Of a DNA stretch of 64,000 nt, positions 1-8,416 are shown one piece after another. Every line of letters begins with the position of its first letter. The stretch's first letter is position 1. Both the position numbers and the translations under genes were made by a program. Below the pieces are notes generated by a model. The model was not told the origin of the DNA. It saw only the letters and a program-made list of their open reading frames with translations, and did not search any database. Origin of the DNA: Paenibacillus sp. yr247 (GTDB lineage Bacteria > Bacillota > Bacilli > Paenibacillales > NBRC-103111); the NCBI RefSeq assembly GCF_900103825.1, contig NZ_FNIF01000002.1:639566-703565 (forward strand), given 5' to 3'.

Positions 1-1
1 G

Positions 2-106
2 AGTCAGACGATCGATGAAGCTGAAGCATTGGCAAAAAGCATTCGCCCCAAAGTAAATATTAAACCTCCACAACGTGAAGCTCTTGAAAAACTGTTTGAA
101 AAATGA
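2..106 (+). CDS. C-terminal end of an unidentified protein (partial)
   Basis: An open frame runs in from the left edge and stops at TGA 104-106, giving 34 visible residues. The tail is charged and probably helical (it contains IDEAEALAKSIRP and ends in EALEKLFEK). A strong hairpin terminator follows about 100 bp downstream, which fits the end of a transcription unit. No family can be recognised from so short a tail, and its function is unknown. It is the only plus-strand coding candidate before 6.9 kb. Confidence 0.5.
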   Translation, partial: SQTIDEAEALAKSIRPKVNIKPPQREALEKLFEK

Positions 107-210
107 GCATGCCGTATTTTAAATGAAAAAAATGGATATAGTAAAAAAGTGAATTCAGAATGCATATCATTTTGGAGGTCCACCAAATGACTCTTGTAGG
201 TCTGAAATAA

Positions 211-247
211 AAGAAGTGCTAACTGCAGTCAGTTAGCACTTCTTTTA
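211..247. terminator. Bidirectional intrinsic terminator
   Basis: A near-perfect hairpin (AAGAAGTGCTAACT paired with its complement) has a short loop around GCAGTC and a T-rich tail. It sits between the convergent plus-strand partial gene and mnmH, whose TAA stop overlaps its right edge, so it probably ends both transcripts. Confidence 0.85.
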
Positions 248-1294
248 TTTCATTACAACCGACTGAACCTGTGACAAATAAGTCTTCACAGCCTCCACAG
301 CTTCTTCCTTATTTCGAGCTTTGATAACGACTCGGTCTTGTTCATATTGCTTCATTGCATACTCATAGCGCGGGTCATAATAATGCAGCAAGAGAAGCTT
401 GACGGCATTCTCATAGTGCTGAGCATGAAGATTATTCTCAATCTCTTTGGCTATAGGTGTATGGATGCGGCTTTTAATATGCTTAAAAGCATGTAAAATG
501 TCTGGCTGATTTTCAAAAGGTTTGTAATCCTCGATAATATGCTGAACGCGTTCTTCTATCGGCATTTCGATAAAAATCTGCGTTGCGGCTTCTTTTTTTT
601 GAACCATAAATTCAGGAAGAACGACTTTACCTATCCGCTTGCTTTCTCCCTCTATTAAAACGTAAGGAGCAGATTCAAGCTTCAAGAGTTGTCCGACGAG
701 TAAGGATTCAAACGTCTTTTGGTTATGAGATTTTAAACCTATCTCACCGAAAATGGAGCCCCTGTGACCCGCCAACCCTTCAAAATCCAACACGGGATAG
801 CCCTCTTCCTGAAGGCGGCGCAAAATAGCCGTTTTCCCCGTTCCTGTATTTCCTTGAAGAACGTGCGCTGGAGGCTTAAAATCACCAAACTGTTCTAGTC
901 TACTTACGACCCATTTCCGATAAGCACGAATCCCTCCAGACAAACGATAGACCCGAATCCCCATGAGTGATAAAACGGTTGCTGTGGTTTTACTGCGCAT
1001 TCCTCCGCGCCAACAGAAAACGACCTTCGGTTCTTTGATTTGCTCGAATAACTTCACAAAGGCGGGGAGCTTCGCAGAAACGATCTCGAGTCCTCGGTCC
1101 TTAGCAGCTTGTACGCTCACTTGTTTATAGATTGTGCCTATTTCTGCACGCTCGGCATCCTGAAAGATGGGAATATTCAAGCTGCCGGGAAACGTTCCAT
1201 CTGCAAATTCAGATTGAGAACGGACGTCGATCATAACAAGCTCTTTTTTATCTTTCAACGTTAGCAACTCTTCAATGGTGATGTCTTGAAACAA
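245..1294 (-). CDS. mnmH: tRNA 2-selenouridine synthase (MnmH/SelU)
   Basis: This 349-residue protein is predicted to replace the sulfur of 2-thiouridine at the wobble position of certain tRNAs with selenium, using selenophosphate. It has an N-terminal rhodanese domain (about residues 5-130) with the catalytic cysteine in VVFCWRGGMRS (Cys94). A P-loop domain follows, with Walker A GNTGTGKT at residues 148-155. Length and domain order match bacterial SelU/YbbB. It lies 15 bp downstream of selD on the same strand, so the selenium donor enzyme and its user are probably co-transcribed. The ATG start is used; the end abuts a terminator. Confidence 0.95.
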   Translation of the reverse strand: MFQDITIEELLTLKDKKELVMIDVRSQSEFADGTFPGSLNIPIFQDAERAEIGTIYKQVSVQAAKDRGLEIVSAKLPAFVKLFEQIKEPKVVFCWRGGMRSKTTATVLSLMGIRVYRLSGGIRAYRKWVVSRLEQFGDFKPPAHVLQGNTGTGKTAILRRLQEEGYPVLDFEGLAGHRGSIFGEIGLKSHNQKTFESLLVGQLLKLESAPYVLIEGESKRIGKVVLPEFMVQKKEAATQIFIEMPIEERVQHIIEDYKPFENQPDILHAFKHIKSRIHTPIAKEIENNLHAQHYENAVKLLLLHYYDPRYEYAMKQYEQDRVVIKARNKEEAVEAVKTYLSQVQSVVMK

Positions 1295-1309
1295 TTGATT
1301 TTCGCTCCT

Positions 1310-2359
1310 TTAGAGTACGACAATGCGTCCCGGATGTTCGGAAGTAATTTCACCAATCAAGTTCGCTTCGACTCCGGCATCCTTCAGTTTGTGAAGCAAT
1401 TCGTCCGCTTGCTCCCCGGCAACCGAGATAAGAAGACCGCCTGAGGTAACAGCGTCACACAAAATCCACTGGCTAATTTGATCCAAAGATTCAGCAAAAG
1501 TGATTGCTTCTTGCACATGAGCAAAGTTGTTTTTCGTACCCCCAGGAACGAATCCCTCTTCGGCAAGCTCTCGGACTCGCGGCAAAACAGGCACATCTTG
1601 CGCAGTTATACGTATTCCAACCCCGCTTCCTTTGGCCATCTCTAGCGAGTGGCCCATTAGACCGAAGCCCGTCACATCTGTGCACGCATGAATGTCATAC
1701 GGTTCCATGGTTTCCGCAGCCGTTTTGTTTAAAGTTGCCATCACCTGTGTTACTCGTTGAATTTCTTCCTCATTCAGTCGATCCTTCTTAATCGAGGTTG
1801 TCAGTATACCTACACCAATCGGCTTCGTTAAGATCAACTTATCTCCGGGCTTAGCTCCTGCATTGGTGCGTATTTTCCCTGGGTGCACCAATCCTGTGAC
1901 GGCGAGTCCAAACTTCGGCTCGTTATCATCAATGGAATGACCGCCGACAAGTGTAATGCCTGCCTCCATCATCTTATCCCCGGCGCCTCGTAAAATATCG
2001 GCAAGAACTTGCTTGGGAAGCGTTTTAATAGGAAAAGCGACAATATTTAATGCCGTTAATGGCTTTCCACCCATCGCATAAATGTCACTAATAGCATTCG
2101 CTGCGGCTACTTGCCCGAACGAATAAGGATCATCCACAATTGGTGTGAAGAAATCTACGGTTTGAACGAGCGCAAGCTCTTCACTTAGTTTATAAACACC
2201 TGCATCATCACTTGTATCTATACCAACGAGAAGATTTGGGTTAGGTACAGCAAGAGGCAGAGATTTTATCACTTGAGAAAGATCCCCCGGACCGATTTTA
2301 CATCCGCATCCACCTTTTGTGGAGTAAGAGGTTAGTTTAATTTTATCCGTTGTTGACAT
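1310..2359 (-). CDS. selD: Selenide, water dikinase (selenophosphate synthetase)
   Basis: SelD makes selenophosphate from selenide and ATP. The glycine-rich N-terminus GGCGCKIGP carries Cys18 and Lys21, which match the essential Cys17 and Lys20 of the E. coli enzyme, so this is the cysteine rather than the selenocysteine form. VGIDTSDDAGVY and later GGHSIDD and TDVTGFGLMGH are the expected AIR-synthase-type ATP-binding motifs. The 349-residue length is normal. It is the first gene of the selD-mnmH pair. No selA, selB or tRNA-Sec is visible here, so a tRNA-modification role is the direct reading. Confidence 0.96.
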   Translation of the reverse strand: MSTTDKIKLTSYSTKGGCGCKIGPGDLSQVIKSLPLAVPNPNLLVGIDTSDDAGVYKLSEELALVQTVDFFTPIVDDPYSFGQVAAANAISDIYAMGGKPLTALNIVAFPIKTLPKQVLADILRGAGDKMMEAGITLVGGHSIDDNEPKFGLAVTGLVHPGKIRTNAGAKPGDKLILTKPIGVGILTTSIKKDRLNEEEIQRVTQVMATLNKTAAETMEPYDIHACTDVTGFGLMGHSLEMAKGSGVGIRITAQDVPVLPRVRELAEEGFVPGGTKNNFAHVQEAITFAESLDQISQWILCDAVTSGGLLISVAGEQADELLHKLKDAGVEANLIGEITSEHPGRIVVL

Positions 2360-2416
2360 CTGGCATCTATCCCTTCATTTGTCTTTATCTATCATGATAA
2401 CCGATTTGGTTCAAAA

Positions 2417-2475
2417 TAAAAACGAACATCTCTTTTCTATGAGCTGAATCATAGAAAAGAGATGTTCGTTTTTTG
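2417..2475 (-). terminator. Intrinsic terminator of the ring-cleaving dioxygenase gene
   Basis: A very long perfect stem (CGAACATCTCTTTTCTATGA with its complement, loop GCTGAA) is flanked by A-runs on one side and T-runs on the other. It lies between selD and the 2479 gene. Reading on the minus strand it follows the dioxygenase stop codon and ends in a T tract. Confidence 0.9.
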
Positions 2476-2478
2476 TCA

Positions 2479-3447
2479 TCAACGTTTCGTATGCAGCCAT
2501 TTCAAATTTGCTTCAATAGATTTACGTTGGCTCTCCAAGAATGGCGGGAGGGAAAGAGATTCACCCAACGTTTCAAGGGGTTCATCCGTAGCGAAGCCCG
2601 GACCATCAGTCGCTAATTCAAAGAGAATGCCGTTCGGCTCACGGAAGTACAAGGAACGGAAATAAAATCGTTCTACAAAACCGGAGTTAGGTAATCCTGC
2701 TTTATTAAGAATTTCAATCCAAGCCAGCAATTCTTCTTTATCTTCAATACGGAAAGCAACGTGGTGAACGCCACCGCCGCCTTGACGTGTAACCGATAGA
2801 TCGCTTCTCGGCTCAACATGTACTTCCGCACCCGATCCCCCTGCTCCTACTTGCATCACAATGATAGCTTCTTGCCCTTCGACCAGCGCCGGAATACGTT
2901 CTTTCTCCGTGAAGCCTAGAAGACGAAGAGCTTCAATAGTCGATTCCGGCTTCCGTACGGTAAGCTTCACAGGGCCTAGTCCGGTGATACCATATGGGAC
3001 TGGAACGGGGCTTTTATCCCAAGGAGTTCCACCTGTGACACCTGTATTATTCTGATCGGAAACGATCGCTAGCTGCTGACCTTCCGGATCCTCGAAGAAA
3101 ATGACACCGCGCCCCGCAAATGCCTTAACAGGTGAGTGCTTGACGCCGTGTTCCTTGAAACGGTCTAACCAGTACTGAAGTGAGTCGTCATTAGCTACTC
3201 GAAGAGATGTACCTGAAATACTGCTTACCCCTGCTACATTGGGTCCAACTCCCGGAAAATCAAAGAAGGTAAGTTCTGTTCCCGGATTCCCCATTGCATC
3301 CCCATAAAACAAATGATAAGCACTTGTATCATCTTGATTGACTGTTTTCTTGACGAGCCGCATGCCAAGCACCTCGGTGTAGAAATGGAAATTCTCCGAT
3401 GCATTTCCGGTCATGGCGGTTACATGATGAATGCCTTTTACGTTCAA
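2479..3447 (-). CDS. Ring-cleaving dioxygenase, glyoxalase fold (MhqO/MhqA type)
   Basis: This 322-residue protein has two vicinal-oxygen-chelate modules. The first begins at residue 4 with KGIHHVTAMTGNASENFHFYTEVLGMRL; the second begins near GITGLGPVKLTVRKPEST and includes GGVHHVAFRI and a late PNGILFELATD that supplies the usual acidic metal ligand. This arrangement is typical of the Bacillus MhqO/MhqA/MhqE proteins, which act on hydroquinones and related aromatics and are usually induced by quinone stress. It is monocistronic with its own terminator. The substrate cannot be told from sequence. No MhqR-type regulator is adjacent. Confidence 0.88.
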   Translation of the reverse strand: MNVKGIHHVTAMTGNASENFHFYTEVLGMRLVKKTVNQDDTSAYHLFYGDAMGNPGTELTFFDFPGVGPNVAGVSSISGTSLRVANDDSLQYWLDRFKEHGVKHSPVKAFAGRGVIFFEDPEGQQLAIVSDQNNTGVTGGTPWDKSPVPVPYGITGLGPVKLTVRKPESTIEALRLLGFTEKERIPALVEGQEAIIVMQVGAGGSGAEVHVEPRSDLSVTRQGGGGVHHVAFRIEDKEELLAWIEILNKAGLPNSGFVERFYFRSLYFREPNGILFELATDGPGFATDEPLETLGESLSLPPFLESQRKSIEANLKWLHTKR

Positions 3448-3555
3448 ATCTATCCATCCTTTCTAAATGTTTGGATCTTTGATAACACATAGAAAGTAGT
3501 TTAACCTTAACCTATTCGTTATATGAACTTCGTTGGATTATGGATTTACCAAAAT

Positions 3556-4281
3556 TTACGAAGTACCAAGTATCTTCTTCCCGCGTGGCTGCAGACCATT
3601 GGGATCCGGTTCAAGCGTAACGCCAAAGGAGTCAATTTGGAAATCCTTCACCTTCACAGGAATACTGTATGTCAGCACGCCAGTGCCTTTCTCGTCTACG
3701 TGGAGCGTCCCGCAATTGTATCGCTTCCCGCTTCGATTGAACCAAACCTGATAGGCCCAATCGCCTTCTGTTTCCTTGAGACCTTGCAGATTAATAACCA
3801 CGTTGTGGATGTCGCCATTTTGCAGCACCCAAGCTGTACCGGAGGCTGTTGGCATCGTACTTTCTACCGATTTCAATTGGAACGTATGCACGATTTCCGC
3901 AGGTTGTTGTAATCCGGGATTCGCTGACAGGGTCGTATTATTGGGTTGATTATTCCACCATATGCCTACGGCGAGGCCTAAGATAATGGCAGCAGCTCCG
4001 CCATACACCCATTTGAACGAACGCTTCTTTTTTTTCTTAATCGCCTTCAGTTGGGGCGGGATAATGGACTGCATAACCTGTTGTTTCAAATCCGAAGGTA
4101 CTTCCACTTCTTCCATCTCGAAAGGAAGCGCCTGCCAGACCGCCTGCAATTCACTTAATTCTTCACGGCAGGTGACACAAGTTCGCAGATGCCGTTCGAA
4201 AGCAGCGCGATCCAACTCCGTACAATCGCCTGTCAAATAATTGACAAGATAACTGCAATCCACAGTCTCATGTTCTTTCAT
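3556..4281 (-). CDS. Membrane anti-sigma factor (zinc-finger plus RskA-type C-terminal domain)
   Basis: The protein is predicted to hold the neighbouring ECF sigma factor inactive at the membrane. Its cytoplasmic N-terminus carries the zinc anti-sigma motif H31-x3-C35-x2-C38 (HLRTCVTC). A basic stretch (IKKKKKRSFK) then precedes one membrane helix at about residues 91-109. The extracytoplasmic part (about 120-241) resembles anti-sigma-K/RskA domains, including the GTAWVLQNGDIHNVVINLQGL and YQVWF patterns. The start lies 4 bp after the sigma gene stop, so the two are co-transcribed. The signal that releases the sigma factor is unknown. Confidence 0.9.
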   Translation of the reverse strand: MKEHETVDCSYLVNYLTGDCTELDRAAFERHLRTCVTCREELSELQAVWQALPFEMEEVEVPSDLKQQVMQSIIPPQLKAIKKKKKRSFKWVYGGAAAIILGLAVGIWWNNQPNNTTLSANPGLQQPAEIVHTFQLKSVESTMPTASGTAWVLQNGDIHNVVINLQGLKETEGDWAYQVWFNRSGKRYNCGTLHVDEKGTGVLTYSIPVKVKDFQIDSFGVTLEPDPNGLQPRGKKILGTS

Positions 4282-4285
4282 TACG

Positions 4286-4852
4286 TCATCCCTCCCTCAG
4301 TGATGTCAGATGCTTCCGAAGTATTTTCAAACATTGATGCAAACGGCTTTTAATCGTTCCAAGCGGTTCGTTCGTTTGGGACGCAATTTCGCTTAAGGAA
4401 TAGCCCTGCCAGTACATCATATCGATCAATTGAATTTGGCTTTCAGTTAAATGTACGTATGCCTCATGAATTTGCTCTCCTATCCATTTACGTGACATAA
4501 CAGATTCTGGATCAGGATCGTTGGAAATAAGCGCATGCTCCCACTCTCTAGGCTCTAACCGTATGACTTGGTCGAGTCTGCGCTTCTTGCGTAAATAATC
4601 AATTGTGATATTGCGGGTCACGGTAATAATCCAGTTTACGAATCCGCCTTTGCTTGCGTCATAGCCTTTCTCCGTAGTCCAAAGCCGTGTGAAAACAAGC
4701 TGGACAATTTCTCTGGCCGCTTGCTCTTCCTTCATGGATTTCAGCGCAAATGAATATACAAGCTTTGCATATCGATCGTAGAGCTCTTCCAAGGCCGGAT
4801 GATGTTTCCCCAAGACCAGCTTCATAAGCTCCCCATCTGTTCGATTTCGCAT
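4286..4852 (-). CDS. ECF-family RNA polymerase sigma factor
   Basis: The protein is about 188 residues with sigma region 2 (LEELYDRYAKLVYSFALKSM, then EIVQLVFTRLW and FVNWIITVTRNITIDYLRKKRR) and sigma region 4 (LTESQIQLIDMMYWQGYSLSEIASQ, GTIKSRLHQCLKILRKHL). The ATG at 4852 is preferred because GAGGTG lies 9 bp upstream; the longer GTG reading at 4864 would overlap that site. It sits immediately upstream of its RskA-type anti-sigma factor. The gene for a COG4315-repeat secreted protein is next upstream on the same strand but behind its own terminator, and is a plausible target. Confidence 0.92.
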   Translation of the reverse strand: MRNRTDGELMKLVLGKHHPALEELYDRYAKLVYSFALKSMKEEQAAREIVQLVFTRLWTTEKGYDASKGGFVNWIITVTRNITIDYLRKKRRLDQVIRLEPREWEHALISNDPDPESVMSRKWIGEQIHEAYVHLTESQIQLIDMMYWQGYSLSEIASQTNEPLGTIKSRLHQCLKILRKHLTSLREG

Positions 4853-4935
4853 ATTTCGGCACACCTCGACTCGAAATAAAGTTTATTACTTCATTCTACC
4901 TTATCGCCAGCAAGAAGTCTTGGCAATAGATTTGT

Positions 4936-4985
4936 AGAAAAAGAACGCCCCAACACAACTGAAAGTACCAGCATGTTGGAGCGTG
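4936..4985 (-). terminator. Intrinsic terminator downstream of the COG4315 repeat gene
   Basis: On the minus strand CGCTCCAACA pairs with TGTTGGGGCG (one G-U pair) across an 18-base loop and is followed by TTCTTTTT. It separates the 5013 gene from the sigma/anti-sigma pair. Confidence 0.75.
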
Positions 4986-5012
4986 CAATAAACCTATAGA
5001 GCGAATAGCCAA

Positions 5013-6695
5013 TTATCTCGCTGCGGTTTGAGCCGGATCAAGAACGAACCAGACTTTTCCTACATTTTGTCCCGTGGTGTCGCCGGGATTATGATCTTTA
5101 ATCCAGTAGTAAAGCGGCCAGCCTTTATATGTGCTTTGCTTAGTGCCATCTTTGCGAATAAGGACATCGAAATCACTGGCAGTAAGGTCCGTCGAAACCG
5201 TAAGGTTCTCGTCGTAGAAGATCGGCCAGTTAACCAAACATTGGCCTACACAGGAGTTGGGGTCCGCTTTATCCTTTGTAAACAAGTACAAAGCCATGCC
5301 GTTCTGATCTACCAAATACGTGCCAAGAGCGTCGGATTTGCTTGTTTTTACGGAAGTATTCATGGCCTTGGTCCCACTGAATTTAGCAGGATCAACAACG
5401 TACCAGACATGGCCGACATCCTGACCTGTGGTATCGCCCATTTTCTTGTCGTCTACCCAATAATAAAGGGGAAAGCCTTTGTAGGTTGTTTGCATTTTGC
5501 CATCTGCACGAATAAGTGTGCCGAAATCCGATGAATTGACTCCTGTTGGAGGTGCAATATTCGATGCGTAGAATAATGGCCACTTCTCCAAACATTTGCC
5601 TGAGCAATTGCTGACGCCCTTCGTATCTTTATCATAATAATAGAGCGTCATGCCACTTGCATCTGTCAAATAATTACCAAGCTCGGCTTTGGTGCCTAAC
5701 GCCACGCCGCCGTTTGAGGGTTTAATCACAAACCAGACCTTGCCTACGTTATCGCCTGTGGCATCCCCGGCTTTTTGATCCTTGTTGAAGTAATATAGAG
5801 GCCAGCCTTTATACGTCAGTTGTTCTTTGCCGTCAGCACGAACGAATACATTGAAATCCGCAGCGCTAAATTCCGCAGGAACCGTGAAATTATTGGCACT
5901 GAAGATCGGCCAGTTGACCAAACATTGACCCACACAAGAGTTAACGTCCGCGGCGTCCTTGGTAAAATAGTAAAGGGTCATACCTTTAGCATCAGTTAGA
6001 TAACTGCCTAAAGCATCGCTTTGTTTCAAACTCAATGCTGAATTCCCGAGCACATCAAGCTTACTGGCACTGATTTTACCCTTATCTGTCAAATCAGCGG
6101 CTAGCGTTTTGGTAGTGCCTTTGGTTGTCACCTTCAGAGCTTCGATGGTTGCTGTTGCGATATTTAAGTTCTTGAATTGCTTTACGTTAGCAATCTTGGA
6201 CAAGCCATTTTTCGCGGCAAACGTAAATACGCTATCGTACTCGAAGTCCGTACCTTGTATGTAACCCAGCGATTCTAACAGAACCTTATAGTACTGCTGT
6301 GCCGTAATTCCTGCCATTGGTTCAAATTTATCGTCACCGGTTCCCTGCCAGCCTAACCCAGGATGCGCTTTCAAATAACTAAGAATCGCTTGGTTTTCTT
6401 TGGAAACGCCGCTTACATCCTTAAAGTTAGTAGTCCCAGTGAAAGCTAGCGCTTCAGCTTCCAATCCTTTTAATCTTAGAGACATCACCGCAGCTTGCAG
6501 CCTGGTTGTTGGCTTATTCAAGTACTCAGCTGTCAGCCCACTGCCTTCCCCTTGCAGAATTCCAAGATCCCCCGCAATATCCGTTTCGGATTTAACCTTT
6601 AGAGGTTCAGCTGCAACCGCTGATAAAGCCGTCACTCCTGCCATAATGCCTAATAACACTAGGGAAGATACGATTACTTTCTTAAATTTAATCAT
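5013..6695 (-). CDS. Secreted protein with three COG4315/PF03640 repeats
   Basis: This 560-residue protein has an N-terminal signal peptide (hydrophobic residues 8-28, likely cleaved near SAVAAE). Residues about 40-210 form a helical region loosely like the S-layer-homology-style segments of Bacillales exported proteins. Three repeats of about 105 residues follow (about 228-330, 338-440 and 455-555). Each begins LGxYLxDxxGMxLYxxxKD, carries a C-x3-C pair (SCVGQC, NCSGKC, SCVGQC) and ends in TYKGxPLYYW/F...VGxVWxV. Such repeats are of unknown function and are usually extracytoplasmic. The strong GGAGG before the ATG fixes the start. Its position upstream of an ECF sigma/RskA pair is suggestive of shared regulation, but that is inference. 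Confidence 0.88.
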   Translation of the reverse strand: MIKFKKVIVSSLVLLGIMAGVTALSAVAAEPLKVKSETDIAGDLGILQGEGSGLTAEYLNKPTTRLQAAVMSLRLKGLEAEALAFTGTTNFKDVSGVSKENQAILSYLKAHPGLGWQGTGDDKFEPMAGITAQQYYKVLLESLGYIQGTDFEYDSVFTFAAKNGLSKIANVKQFKNLNIATATIEALKVTTKGTTKTLAADLTDKGKISASKLDVLGNSALSLKQSDALGSYLTDAKGMTLYYFTKDAADVNSCVGQCLVNWPIFSANNFTVPAEFSAADFNVFVRADGKEQLTYKGWPLYYFNKDQKAGDATGDNVGKVWFVIKPSNGGVALGTKAELGNYLTDASGMTLYYYDKDTKGVSNCSGKCLEKWPLFYASNIAPPTGVNSSDFGTLIRADGKMQTTYKGFPLYYWVDDKKMGDTTGQDVGHVWYVVDPAKFSGTKAMNTSVKTSKSDALGTYLVDQNGMALYLFTKDKADPNSCVGQCLVNWPIFYDENLTVSTDLTASDFDVLIRKDGTKQSTYKGWPLYYWIKDHNPGDTTGQNVGKVWFVLDPAQTAAR

Positions 6696-6775
6696 GCTCG
6701 TTTACTCCTCCTTAAATTTTCTACTTAAGGTAACGATGCGGAGACACGGGCGGTTTGATTGTCGTGTAAATTAAA

Positions 6776-6791
6776 TATCGGTCGACCGATA
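6776..6791. promoter_or_regulatory. Perfect 16-bp palindrome, operator-like
   Basis: TATCGGTCGACCGATA is a perfect dyad between the divergent COG4315 repeat gene and germinant-receptor operon 1. Its form and length resemble TetR-family operators. No regulator gene is adjacent, so the binding protein is unknown. Confidence 0.5.
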
Positions 6792-6901
6792 CAGCCTCAT
6801 TTCGCATTTGAATAATTTCAGAAGGTAATGCGAATAATTCCTTTATTATGAAAAGTTTTCCGTTGGGGCCTAAGATCATTTCACTTTAAGGGGATTGGAA
6901 A

Positions 6902-8416
6902 ATGGAACTAAGACCGGAACCGATCAGTACCTCCGTTTCCCACAACCTAGAAAAACTACTTCAACGCTTTAGTCACAATGAGCATTTAGTTGTCAGAAAC
7001 TTCACCAAAAAAGACGGTCAATCGTTAGCGTCTATTATTTACTTGAATATCCTTGTTGATGAAAACATCTTAAATCAACAAATCATCCGTAAAATGTCGG
7101 AAGATCTTCTTTACCCAAAGGGACAAGTTGATGAGGCAATTACAGGATCATTATACTCTCTAGGCGCAGTTAGACTTCTGCCTCATTTAGATGCTGTCGT
7201 AAACATGATTACGGATGCAGGTTTCGTTATTTTTGTTGAAGGCCGCTCCGAGTCATACGGAATGGTTTTACCCGGATATGAGACACGCTCGATAGAAGAA
7301 CCAAAGCTCGAACCTAACGTTCGTGGACCGCGCGAGGGGTTCACCGAAGATTTGCAGATAAATTTGGGTATGGTTTATAGAAGACTGAAGACAGCGGATT
7401 TGAAATCGAAATCCTATCTAATCGGACGACGAAGTCAAACGAAAGTGACGATCCTGTATCTCGATAATCAGGTTGATCCTGCTGTTTTAGATAAACTGAT
7501 GAGAAAACTCGATGCTATAGACCTGAATGTTCTGGGAGATAGTGCCCAAATAGAGGAATGGATTCAAGACAATACGTTTTCACCATTCCCTCAGATCTTA
7601 AATACGGAACGTCCCGATCGCGTCGTCACAGCCTTGAACAGAGGGAAAATTGCGATCATTACGGACGGGACCCCGATAGCCTTAATTGCCCCCAGTTCAT
7701 TTTTTGAAATGATGCATCCCAGCGAAGATCTATACGAAAGGTTTTATTTTGCTAACTTTTTGCGCTTAATAAGGTTGATCACACTGTTCACTTCCTTGTT
7801 TGGACCTTCTTTATATATCGCCTTGACTACCTTCCATCTGGAAATGATCCCTACGCCGCTAATGATGGCCTTCGTTTCTGCAAAAGCGGGGATCCCATTC
7901 CCGAGTTTTGTTGAAGCTTTCATCATGGAGGTGGCTTTCGAAGTGCTGCGTGAAGCCAGCCTGCGGCTGCCTCGCACTCTCGGTCAATCAGTCAGTATCG
8001 TTGGTGCTCTCATCATCGGAGAAGCAGCGGTACAATCGGGAATAGTTTCCCGTCCGGTTGTGATCGTGGTTGCAATGACAGGAATTGCTTCCTTTACAAT
8101 TCCTTCATTTAGTACCGCCATTGCTTTGCGGATGCTGCGGTTTCCTCTTATGCTGCTTGCAGCTTCGACAGGTGTCTTTGGGCTTTCTCTGGGACTGCTC
8201 GCTATCATTTTACATCTGTGTTCCTTACGATTCTGTGGAGTACCTTTCCTAGAACCTATAGACTCTGGAAACTGGAGAAGTTCATTGAAGAAATTTTTCC
8301 TCCTTCCGGTCCGATATAGAAGTGCCTCAACGTATGAGAAGAAGTTTGTAAGTACGCCACCGGTGAAGGGAAGTTTTCTTCTTGGAAATGAAGGGGAGGA
8401 GTATGAAGAACGTTAA
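6902..8416 (+). CDS. Spore germination receptor A subunit (GerA family), operon 1
   Basis: This 504-residue protein is the A subunit of an inner-spore-membrane germinant receptor. It has a large N-terminal cytoplasmic domain (about 1-275) with the family hallmarks RGPREGFTEDLQINLGMVYRRLKT and YLIGRRSQTKVTILYLDNQVD, then NTFSPFPQILNTERPDRV. A C-terminal membrane domain (about 280-440) contains PSFVEAFIMEVAFEVLREASLRLP and GALIIGEAAVQSGIVS. AAGGGGATT upstream of the ATG supports the start. It leads a four-gene operon (A, C, small D-like, B) with overlapping or abutting genes. Forespore (sigma G) expression is expected for the family, but no convincing promoter was identified. Confidence 0.95.
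   Translation: MELRPEPISTSVSHNLEKLLQRFSHNEHLVVRNFTKKDGQSLASIIYLNILVDENILNQQIIRKMSEDLLYPKGQVDEAITGSLYSLGAVRLLPHLDAVVNMITDAGFVIFVEGRSESYGMVLPGYETRSIEEPKLEPNVRGPREGFTEDLQINLGMVYRRLKTADLKSKSYLIGRRSQTKVTILYLDNQVDPAVLDKLMRKLDAIDLNVLGDSAQIEEWIQDNTFSPFPQILNTERPDRVVTALNRGKIAIITDGTPIALIAPSSFFEMMHPSEDLYERFYFANFLRLIRLITLFTSLFGPSLYIALTTFHLEMIPTPLMMAFVSAKAGIPFPSFVEAFIMEVAFEVLREASLRLPRTLGQSVSIVGALIIGEAAVQSGIVSRPVVIVVAMTGIASFTIPSFSTAIALRMLRFPLMLLAASTGVFGLSLGLLAIILHLCSLRFCGVPFLEPIDSGNWRSSLKKFFLLPVRYRSASTYEKKFVSTPPVKGSFLLGNEGEEYEER

Noticed and set aside
4-186. Minus-strand 60-residue frame at the left edge
   Set aside because: It lies antisense to the open end of the partial plus-strand gene, has no ribosome binding site and no recognisable family.
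187-210. Seven-codon frame (MTLVGLK) with a good GGAGG site just before the first terminator
   Set aside because: Too short to support as a gene, and no conservation evidence is available. It may be a leftover ribosome site of a lost gene.
6800-6860. Sigma G promoter for ger operon 1
   Set aside because: TGAATA with AATAATT 18 bp downstream is a weak match and the -10 lacks the CATxxTA pattern, so it was not called.
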